Assembly (NCBI GenBank): GCA_964469555.1
Contig: CAYYAQ010000144.1
Span: 1-13,054, forward strand
DNA from: CAYYAQ01 sp964469555
GTDB taxonomy: Bacteria > Planctomycetota > UBA1135 > UBA2386
DNA length: 13,054 nt
Direction: 5' to 3'
This document shows, piece by piece, positions 1 through 5,755 of the stretch (positions are counted from its first letter, which is position 1; each line of letters opens with the position of its first letter). Below the pieces are notes generated by a model. That model was not told the origin of the DNA and made no database searches. It saw nothing but the letters and a program-made list of their open reading frames with translations. Both the position numbers and the translations under genes were made by a program.

Positions 1-1
1 G

Positions 2-1045
2 GTCGCTGGTGTGGTCAACAGGGACTGGGAGGATCTGTCGATCGGGCCGGGCCCGATTCCGGGCCGGAGTTATCTCTACATCGCTGATACCGGGGACAAC
101 AACAAGAACCGGACCGATGCCGCGATCGTCCGTGTGGCTGAGCCTACCGTGCCGGCACAACCGGGCGGGGTGCAGACCTTGAGCGGGGCAACCGTGTTCA
201 GAATCCGGTACCCCGGCACTCCGCGCGATGTCGAGGCGATGTTCATTGATCCTCTCGATGGGACTCCCTATCTCGTGACCAAGGAACAGAGCGCACTCAC
301 ACGTGTCTACCGGTATCCGCTTCCGCTCGACGGGGCTACCCGCAAGACGCTGGTGCTCGTCGGCCAGTTCTCGAATCTCACTGCCCCGCAGACGGCTGCC
401 GACATCTCTCCCGACGGTCGCTGGATCTACACCCGCAACTACCGCACTGTCTTCGTCTTGTCGCGACCATACGGCACCACCATGAGCCAGGCTCTGAGCC
501 AGGGCAATTGTGGCTCGATGTGGGCCCTCCACGGTCAGGGCGAGGCTCTCGCGGTCGGACCCGACGGACTGAGTTTGACGGCGATCTCCGAGGGCGAGGC
601 AAGTGTCGTGCGGCAAAGCCGCGGCACCATGCCGACCGGTGGTCCGCAGGCGCTTCCGAGTGTTTGGTGTTTCGGCTCCGGGCTCGGGAGTTTCCGGGGC
701 GTCCCCGGGATCGGATCACCCGCGGTTCCGGTTCTTGGCCGGAACTTGATCGAGATCTGCCTCTGGGACGGAAAGCCCTCGACGTCGGGTTTCTTGGTCT
801 TTTCGCTGACGTCACTGCCCGACGGTCAGGTCGCCTTCGCAGGCGGTTGGGCGCATGTCATCCCTGATTTGTTGTTGCCGGTGACGCTCGACGGTAGCGG
901 TCGCAGGAGCGTTCCCCTGGGCAAGATGCCTGCCGTGGCCGTCCACTACGGACTGAAGGTTCACGGCCAGGCGGCCTTCATCGACAATGCGGCTCCCCAG
1001 GGAGTGACCCTGACGTCGGGGATCACCTTGCTCCTGGAGAGGTAG
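2..1045 (+). CDS. secreted beta-propeller-like protein, 5' end cut by window edge
   Basis: The frame is open to the left edge, so the true start and any signal peptide lie outside the window. The GTG at 11 is probably an internal valine, because it sits inside a conserved-looking block (V-V-N-R-D-W-E-D). Numbering from that GTG, the visible motifs are DWED at residues 5-8, YIADTGDNN at 23-31, DVEAMFIDP at 73-81, and propeller-like segments such as ADISPDGRWIYTRN near 130-145. The spacing of short beta-rich segments with D/N-rich turns suggests a beta-propeller, and the acidic DWED and DTGDN pair could bind a metal; both points are inference. From about residue 239 to the end there is a separate beta-rich domain ending ASLTSG-like (TLTSGITLLLER). 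It resembles the tail of the LVIVD protein at 1615-3036, so I read both as exported proteins carrying one type of C-terminal domain. The gene ends with TAG, followed by a small hairpin at 1058-1070. I cannot assign a specific function; an esterase-like-phytase type propeller is one possibility. Confidence 0.8.
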   Translation, partial: VAGVVNRDWEDLSIGPGPIPGRSYLYIADTGDNNKNRTDAAIVRVAEPTVPAQPGGVQTLSGATVFRIRYPGTPRDVEAMFIDPLDGTPYLVTKEQSALTRVYRYPLPLDGATRKTLVLVGQFSNLTAPQTAADISPDGRWIYTRNYRTVFVLSRPYGTTMSQALSQGNCGSMWALHGQGEALAVGPDGLSLTAISEGEASVVRQSRGTMPTGGPQALPSVWCFGSGLGSFRGVPGIGSPAVPVLGRNLIEICLWDGKPSTSGFLVFSLTSLPDGQVAFAGGWAHVIPDLLLPVTLDGSGRRSVPLGKMPAVAVHYGLKVHGQAAFIDNAAPQGVTLTSGITLLLER

Positions 1046-1057
1046 CCGGAGCACACC

Positions 1058-1070
1058 GGGACCCTGTCCC
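1058..1070 (+). terminator. weak hairpin after the propeller gene
   Basis: GGGAC and GTCCC form a perfect 5-bp stem with a CCT loop, 12 bases downstream of the TAG stop at 1043-1045. The following bases are C-rich rather than T-rich, so intrinsic termination is uncertain. It may only be a transcript-end stabilising hairpin or chance. Confidence 0.2.
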
Positions 1071-1204
1071 CGCCCACTCCCCGTAGACTCCGGGTAGAGC
1101 AGCGTCCAGGTTTCGCGTGGACGGCCACCGCGCCGTCCGCTCGCCTCGAATCTGCGCTTGAACATCCGGCTCAACTGCGCCAGATTCGCTGACTCTTAAG
1201 TCCG

Positions 1205-1229
1205 TGTCCACGGAATCGGGGGAAGGTCA
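1205..1229. mobile_element. possible remnant end of an insertion sequence
   Basis: The block starts TGTCCACGGAATC and ends GGGGGAAGGTCA, with CTTAAGT four bases before it. It resembles the terminal segments I associate with some IS3/IS481-type elements, but that is recollection rather than a database match. It lies between an intact gene and a gene fragment (1267-1524), where a past insertion and deletion would make sense. There is no transposase coding sequence and no recognisable partner end in the window. Confidence 0.2.
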
Positions 1230-1266
1230 ACGAGCAAGCTGAGAACAAGTGCTGTGGGGAGGAACT

Positions 1267-1524
1267 TCATGGGGCCGATGCACTAAGTGCAGTAATTGCC
1301 TCCAGTGTGCACCCAAGTGGGCACTCTTTGAGGACCGCCTGACCCTGACGGTCATCGGAGTGCTTCTGGAAGGCGGCGAAGTCGTAGCCCTGCGCGGTGG
1401 TGGCGCTCGCCAGGAGCGAGAAGGCGATGCCGACGCCAAACGGACGGAGAGAGAGCGTGTAGGGGTAGGTGGTTCTCGTGGTTTGCGATTCGTGATTCCC
1501 ATTGTATTTCTTTTGGGTTGGCAC
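1267..1524 (-). pseudogene. 5' remnant of a secreted-protein gene
   Basis: An 85-codon minus-strand frame starts at a GTG (1522-1524). It encodes a convincing signal peptide: a polar N-terminus, then hydrophobic FGVGIAFSLLASATTA, then an A-Q junction (ATTA|QG). The same A-Q cleavage style appears in the two secreted proteins at 1615 and 3108. About 15 mature residues after the junction (YDFAAFQKHSDDRQG and a little beyond) keep the very high third-position GC of real genes here. Near 1330 that signature stops and the remaining codons become mixed (CTT, ACA, GCA, ATT, ACT), ending in TGA. I read this as the start of an exported-protein gene whose 3' part was lost and replaced by unrelated sequence. 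An intact tiny secreted peptide of about 40 mature residues, with two cysteines in the tail, is the alternative. No family is recognised. The GTG start is uncertain and no clear ribosome binding site precedes it. Confidence 0.45.
1279..1291. repeat. perfect 13-bp palindrome
   Basis: TGCACT-A-AGTGCA is a perfect 6+1+6 inverted repeat inside the low-coding-signature tail of the remnant frame. Similar AAGTG words occur nearby at about 1242 and 1314. It could be an operator-like site or a leftover of a mobile element; nothing else identifies it. Confidence 0.3.
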
Positions 1525-1602
1525 CGCGCCGAGTCAGGTCGTGGGAATTCGCCCAAACTCGTTCACCTCTCGTTACTCTGGGCCCTGGAATCAACCGTTC
1601 TC

Positions 1603-1607
1603 AGGGA
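1603..1607 (+). promoter_or_regulatory. ribosome binding site of the LVIVD-repeat gene
   Basis: AGGGA lies 7 bases before the ATG at 1615. It supports that ATG as the start, rather than the upstream in-frame codons that leave the frame open back to 1249. Confidence 0.45.
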
Positions 1608-1614
1608 ACCATCC

Positions 1615-3036
1615 ATGCAAGACCGCCACCTCGTCGTCTCCCTCTGCGTTGCGTGCCTCACCGCCGCGACGGTCGTCGCCCAGGACATGAACGTGACCGT
1701 CCAGAGTCGCCTGGACACCCGCGGGCGCCTGTCGGGAGTCTGGGGTTACGTCGCGGCTGACGGTCGAGAGTTCGCCGTCGTCGGTGAGTACTCCGGCACC
1801 TGGGTCGTGGAGACCACTGATCCAAAGAAGCCTGTCGAACGCGGACACTTCTCCGCTGCGACGAGCAACTGGCGCGAGATCACGTCGTACAAGAACTACA
1901 TCTACTCGGTGAGTGAGCACCATCGCGGGATCCGGGTCATCGACATGGCGAACCCGGCGAATCCCGTCGACAAGGGCGTGGTTCTCACGGCGAACATCAC
2001 GCGGACGCACTCGATCTCCGTCGATCCGGGCACCGGGCGCCTCTACGCGAACGGCACGAACCAGGGGATGGTCATTCTCGATGTCAAAACGAATCCCCTG
2101 GCTCCAAAGATCCTGGGCACGTTCACGGCGTCGTACGTGCACGACAGCTTCATCCGCCGGGGCCGCGGTTACCTGTGCGATATCAACAGCGGCAACCTGA
2201 GCATCTTCGACATCACCAACCCCAAAAGCCTCAGGCAAATCTCCGTGTTCTCGACGCCCGGCAGGGTGACGCACAACTGCTGGACGACCGCGGATGACAG
2301 GCTCCTCGTGACCACGGACGAGATCGGCAGCGGTGGGCTGGCGGTGTACGACATCTCTACCCCGACCAATCCCGTGTTGAAGGGGACCTACAAGTACGGG
2401 TCGTCGGACATCTGCCACAACGCGTTCGTCATGGGTCGCACGTGCTACATGGCCTACAACTCGGCGGGCTTCCACGTCGCGGACCTCTCCGATCCGACGA
2501 AGCCCTACCGCCTAGCGAGCTTCGACACGTCGACCTCGACCTCTGGATACAACGGCGCATGGGGAGGCTACCCGTTCCAGGACTCGGGCATCGTCTACAT
2601 CGCGGACCGGGTCAACGGCCTGTACTGCATGCAGGTCGACTGTGGGCACATGAACCGTTACGGCGCGGGGTCGACCGGGGCCGGCAACGCGATCCCTCGT
2701 GTCCACTTCGACGGGGCTTCGCCGCGCGTCGGCGCTTCCAGGTTGGAATTGCGAGTCACCAATCTCGAGGCGAACGCGCCGTTCTGGCTCGCCATCGCGG
2801 CGAGGTCCGTCGCGCCCGTGACCGTGCTCGGCGTCAAGGTTCACATCGACCTCACGGGTGCCATCTGGGTGCAGGCGAAGGCTGATGGCAATGGCGCGGC
2901 TGTCCTGCCCGCGCCGATTCCGAACAACGGCGCCCTCGGCGGGACGAAGGTCTACATGCAGCTCTTCGCCGCGGACAGCAAGGCCGCCGGGGGGTTCTCC
3001 GCGACGCGCGGGATGTGGACCGGAATCTGCAAGTAG
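1615..3036 (+). CDS. secreted LVIVD-repeat (choice-of-anchor B type) beta-propeller protein
   Basis: The protein has 473 residues. I chose the ATG at 1615 because it gives a clean signal peptide (hydrophobic core LVVSLCVACLTAATVVA, cleavage after A22 before QD) and is preceded by AGGGA. The upstream in-frame extension has no coding character. Seven LVIVD-like repeats start near residues 61, 105, 151, 193, 241, 285 and 335, about 42-50 residues apart. Examples are GIRVIDMANPANP, GLAVYDISTPTNP and GFHVADLSDPTKP. Seven such units fit a closed seven-bladed beta-propeller; the last (GLYCMQVD) is the most degenerate. From about residue 363 a beta-rich C-terminal domain follows, ending FSATRGMWTGICK. 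It resembles the tail of the protein at 2-1045 and is probably a sorting or surface-display module. LVIVD proteins are extracellular or outer-membrane associated and of mostly unknown role. The small secreted-protein gene at 3108 follows on the same strand after a hairpin. Confidence 0.88.
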   Translation: MQDRHLVVSLCVACLTAATVVAQDMNVTVQSRLDTRGRLSGVWGYVAADGREFAVVGEYSGTWVVETTDPKKPVERGHFSAATSNWREITSYKNYIYSVSEHHRGIRVIDMANPANPVDKGVVLTANITRTHSISVDPGTGRLYANGTNQGMVILDVKTNPLAPKILGTFTASYVHDSFIRRGRGYLCDINSGNLSIFDITNPKSLRQISVFSTPGRVTHNCWTTADDRLLVTTDEIGSGGLAVYDISTPTNPVLKGTYKYGSSDICHNAFVMGRTCYMAYNSAGFHVADLSDPTKPYRLASFDTSTSTSGYNGAWGGYPFQDSGIVYIADRVNGLYCMQVDCGHMNRYGAGSTGAGNAIPRVHFDGASPRVGASRLELRVTNLEANAPFWLAIAARSVAPVTVLGVKVHIDLTGAIWVQAKADGNGAAVLPAPIPNNGALGGTKVYMQLFAADSKAAGGFSATRGMWTGICK

Positions 3037-3050
3037 TTCGCGAGATGGAG

Positions 3051-3069
3051 GAGAGTGTCTGACATTCTC
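3051..3069 (+). terminator. hairpin after the LVIVD gene
   Basis: GAGAGTGTCTGACATTCTC folds as an 8-bp stem (one G-U pair) around a CTG loop, 15 bases after the TAG stop. No T-run follows, so it may be a 3'-end stabiliser or an attenuator between the LVIVD gene and the small gene at 3108, rather than a full intrinsic terminator. Confidence 0.3.
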
Positions 3070-3107
3070 GATCGCCTTCGAAGAAGCAGTGATACTCACG
3101 ACCCATC

Positions 3108-3353
3108 ATGATCGCGACCCCACGAATCCTAGGTCTGTCCGTTCTCGCCCTGTGTAGTGCCGGCAGCGTATCCGCCCAGGGCGTCGTCGCACGAGCGAGC
3201 GGAGAGCGCCAGTCGACTCGTATTCTCTACACTGTCGGTATCGAGCGTTCCGCAGAGATCTACCTCCACTACGGCTCTCCGGTCTGGCGTGAGGCGTACG
3301 GCAAGGAAATCGAGCGCTTGCAGCCCCTGCTGAAGCGCTCGCCCCATTTCTAG
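3108..3353 (+). CDS. small secreted protein of unknown function
   Basis: This 81-residue protein starts at ATG 3108. Residues 1-23 form a signal peptide (hydrophobic ILGLSVLALCSAGSVSA, cleavage before QG), leaving a mature chain of about 58 residues. The mature part contains STRILYTVGIERSAEIYLHYGSP and VWREAYGKEIERLQ, a beta-then-helix pattern ending in a basic tail. No strong Shine-Dalgarno is visible. I do not recognise the family. The chain stops just after a helix that looks as if it should continue, and the stop is only 9 bases from the stop of the convergent gene at 3363. The gene may therefore be the truncated front of a longer secreted protein. The codon pattern is gene-like to the end. 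It is 71 bases downstream of the LVIVD gene and on the same strand. Confidence 0.55.
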   Translation: MIATPRILGLSVLALCSAGSVSAQGVVARASGERQSTRILYTVGIERSAEIYLHYGSPVWREAYGKEIERLQPLLKRSPHF

Positions 3354-3362
3354 TGCGATCGA

Positions 3363-5720
3363 CTAGCGCCTTCTTCGACGCGACAACTCGAGCCAGCCGA
3401 TCAACAGCAGGAGGCCGAAGAGCGCGATCGGCATCCCCAGCCGGCACATCCACGGCGAGTAACGGAAGGTCACCTCGTGGATGCCCTCCGAAAGGGGAAT
3501 CGAACGCAGCGCCACGTTCGCTGGATGGATGCGCACAGGCTTTCCGTCCAGGGTTGCCACCCACCCCGGTGCAAATGCATCGGCGAGCACGAGGTGCCCG
3601 CGGCCTTCACCCATCGCGACCCGGATCCGCACCGTGTTCCCTGCGTCCTCGATGAACGTGATCCTCGGTTCGTGCTCCGGTTGGCGGCACGTGAAACTGC
3701 GATCCGCCCCTTCTAGCACGACGGTGTACCCGAGACGACCGCGATTCGCAGTGAGGGCATCGCGCGCCTCCGCCCGCGTGTCCACATGGATCGCGTCGAA
3801 GCAGATCCGCGCTCGCCGCACGGGTTCGGTTCGGTAGTGGATGTGCCCGGCGTCTACTCGGTAGTTCTCGACCGCGGGAGTCGGAGCCAGCGACTCGAAT
3901 CCAGGGAATCGCTGAGGTTGTCCGGTCAGGGCAATCCCTACACACGCGATGTCGAGCAAGTCCCCCTGTAGAAGGGGCGCCGCCTGCAGCGGAATGACCC
4001 GAGCCTTGTGGTCGAGCAAGACGACGGAAGGATCGATTGCGCTCAGCAAGTCGCACGTTCGGGACAGCATCGCCGGTGTCGTCGAGGTGATCGTCGGCGT
4101 TCCGGCGAGGAGAAGCGGCGTCGAACTCACCTGGGCGTCGCGACCGACGATGATGGCTCTACCGGAAGACTCCGGTATCCGCGCCGTCAAGTAGGACTCT
4201 GTGTGGGCCTGTTCGGATCGCGGCGCGTTCACGATCGCGACGGTGAGAAGGTCCGCGATGACGAGGATCTCCAGTCCCAACTTGAACCGAATCATGCCCA
4301 TGGGCCGCCAGAGCAAGAAGAGGAGCGAGATCGCCGCGCCAAAGATCGCCGTGGGGAGCAACGCAAAGCGAAGATGGTCCATGGCCGCGCGGATCTCGGC
4401 GCCTGTTCCCGAGACGAACGTGGAGACGCACGCGGCACCAGCCTCGGGGAACACGAATCCGAGCATCAACAGGCTGAGGCTGAGGCAAAGAGCGATCCCC
4501 GAAGTGACGGGCACGGCGAACGGTCGGGCGAGGGGTGCCTCGAAGAAACTCTCGAGGGACGCCGCGGCGAGCACCACGAAAGCCACGTGCACCAAGACCA
4601 GCGCCACGCCAGGCGCGGCGAGCACGAGAGGCGCGAGACCACGGGCGAAGTCAGCGGTGGGGCCGTCGAGACTGAGCAGCAGGCCGATGCCCCCGACGGT
4701 GATCCAGAACAACCCGAGCGTAGTGCGCTTCGGGCGGAGAAGGCCCAGGACGCCGAGGAACAAGACGATGGTGCCGGGGAACAGCACCAACTCCAGTGCG
4801 TCCGCCGCGGGGTTCACCATGCGGAGGTTCGCCGTCGCACCGTCCACGAGTCCGCCAAACGCGATGGGAGAGAGCACACCGAGCAGGCCGCTGATCTGCA
4901 GATGCGGGGATTGCTGATCGGTCGCGACGAGCAGGAATGGCAGGTGCACCACATAGTGGATCCATATCGGTGCGGTCAAGAGGACGGTCAGTCCCGTAGC
5001 GAACGCCATCGACCGGCACGCGAGGTTCTGGCTGTCGCGGTCGAGCGTCCATAACCCGTGGAAGAACAGCCCGAGGCAGAGCGCAAGACCGAGCACCGCG
5101 GTGCCCGTTCCTCCGGTGGCGAGCATCAGTGTCGCGACCACGCTCAGCCACCCGGCGTAGATCATTCGCTTCCGCGTCGTCACGACCCGCCAGGTGAACT
5201 CGAGCGCCAGCGGGAGGATCGCCGCCGCGGCTGCATCGGGGAGGCGGTCGAGCTGCGCGGTCATGAACCAGCCGAGTCCGTACAGACTGCCGGCCAGGAA
5301 CGAGACGTAGCGACTCAGAGGGATGATCTGGCAGAAGCGGAACATGCACATCGCGGCCAGGAATGTGTGCAAGCACAGCAACAGGTCGAGGATGTGTGAG
5401 CCGCCCTCCGACATCAGCAACCAGTACGGCGGATAGAGAACCGGCGCGCCGCTCACGAGGAACGGTTCGCCGAGTCGGGACGCCGCGTTCCACAGAGGGG
5501 CGTCTCCGTTGCGAACGGAGACGCCCGCAGCGCGCATCGCCGGTACCAGCGTGTCGATGTTCGTGTACTGCTCGCTCGCGCGCTCGGACCACGTCGAGTC
5601 CGGCGACGGAGCCCGCGGCATACCCAGGAACAAACCAGAGGCGTGCAGCGCAATGGACATCAGCAGTAGTGTCAGCACGGCGAGAAGCCCCTCTCGCCGT
5701 CCCGAGCCGAACAGACTCAC
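3363..5720 (-). CDS. YfhO-like multi-pass membrane protein (third of three)
   Basis: The protein has 785 residues. The first membrane helix is about residues 11-32, followed by an extracytoplasmic loop with the family pattern G-D-A-P-L-W-N (72-78) and YPPYW (96-100). A long series of hydrophobic helices runs to about residue 500, then a soluble domain, and a final helix at about 757-778 with an RRRRR cytoplasmic end. The soluble domain contains the YfhO-type signature GWVATLDG (719-726) followed by the G-x-H-x-V-x-F-x-Y strand (GIHEVTFRYSPW). YfhO proteins have a GT-C fold, and Bacillus YfhO acts in glycosylation of lipoteichoic acid. Here the acceptor is unknown and should be something outside the inner membrane. 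The GTG start is supported by GGAGG six bases upstream. It is the last gene of the operon, 35 bp after the 925-aa paralogue. It is the shortest of the three, and its equivalent of the usual LLGVRYI stretch is weak (DIACVGIAL). Confidence 0.85.
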   Translation of the reverse strand: MSLFGSGRREGLLAVLTLLLMSIALHASGLFLGMPRAPSPDSTWSERASEQYTNIDTLVPAMRAAGVSVRNGDAPLWNAASRLGEPFLVSGAPVLYPPYWLLMSEGGSHILDLLLCLHTFLAAMCMFRFCQIIPLSRYVSFLAGSLYGLGWFMTAQLDRLPDAAAAAILPLALEFTWRVVTTRKRMIYAGWLSVVATLMLATGGTGTAVLGLALCLGLFFHGLWTLDRDSQNLACRSMAFATGLTVLLTAPIWIHYVVHLPFLLVATDQQSPHLQISGLLGVLSPIAFGGLVDGATANLRMVNPAADALELVLFPGTIVLFLGVLGLLRPKRTTLGLFWITVGGIGLLLSLDGPTADFARGLAPLVLAAPGVALVLVHVAFVVLAAASLESFFEAPLARPFAVPVTSGIALCLSLSLLMLGFVFPEAGAACVSTFVSGTGAEIRAAMDHLRFALLPTAIFGAAISLLFLLWRPMGMIRFKLGLEILVIADLLTVAIVNAPRSEQAHTESYLTARIPESSGRAIIVGRDAQVSSTPLLLAGTPTITSTTPAMLSRTCDLLSAIDPSVVLLDHKARVIPLQAAPLLQGDLLDIACVGIALTGQPQRFPGFESLAPTPAVENYRVDAGHIHYRTEPVRRARICFDAIHVDTRAEARDALTANRGRLGYTVVLEGADRSFTCRQPEHEPRITFIEDAGNTVRIRVAMGEGRGHLVLADAFAPGWVATLDGKPVRIHPANVALRSIPLSEGIHEVTFRYSPWMCRLGMPIALFGLLLLIGWLELSRRRRR

Positions 5721-5726
5721 CCTCTA

Positions 5727-5731
5727 CCTCC
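5727..5731 (-). promoter_or_regulatory. ribosome binding site of the third YfhO-like gene
   Basis: On the minus strand GGAGG is followed by TAGAGG and then GTG (5720-5718), a spacing of 6. This fixes the start of the 785-aa protein at the GTG, within the 35-bp gap after the preceding stop. Confidence 0.7.
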
Positions 5732-5755
5732 GAGCGTCGTGAACGAAAGACGCTT

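Larger units (their letters stand above)
1046..1266. other. intergenic stretch with possible insertion-sequence end
   Basis: No gene is supported here. A short perfect inverted repeat, GGGAC-CCT-GTCCC, lies at 1058-1070, 12 bases after the preceding stop codon. It has no T-tract, so it is at best a weak factor-independent terminator. Further right, CTTAAGT (1195-1201) is followed by a segment beginning TGTCCACGGAATC and ending AAGGTCA (1205-1229). From memory this looks like the outer end of some DDE-transposase elements, but I see no transposase fragment and no matching opposite end. Short open frames in this stretch lack the high third-position GC of the neighbouring genes. Confidence 0.35.

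Noticed and set aside
1306..1323. Inverted repeat GTGC...GCAC around CCCAAGTGGG
   Set aside because: Only the outer four bases pair well; the interior mismatches, so it is not a convincing site.
1249..1614. N-terminal extension of the LVIVD frame with a cysteine-rich CTKCSNCLQC stretch that mimics an iron-sulfur or zinc motif
   Set aside because: The extension would sit before a full signal peptide at residue 123, it overlaps the gene-like minus-strand remnant, and its codon use is not coding-like. The cysteines are a by-product of the TGC-rich palindrome region.
1591..2475. 294-codon minus-strand frame
   Set aside because: It is antisense to the LVIVD-repeat gene, is rich in R, V, D and H as expected of a shadow, and the plus-strand gene has clear repeats and a signal peptide.
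4008..5054. 348-codon plus-strand open frame rich in E, R, G and Q
   Set aside because: It lies entirely antisense to the YfhO-like gene at 3363-5720. Its composition is what a GC-rich gene gives in a shadow frame, and it has no domain or ribosome site.
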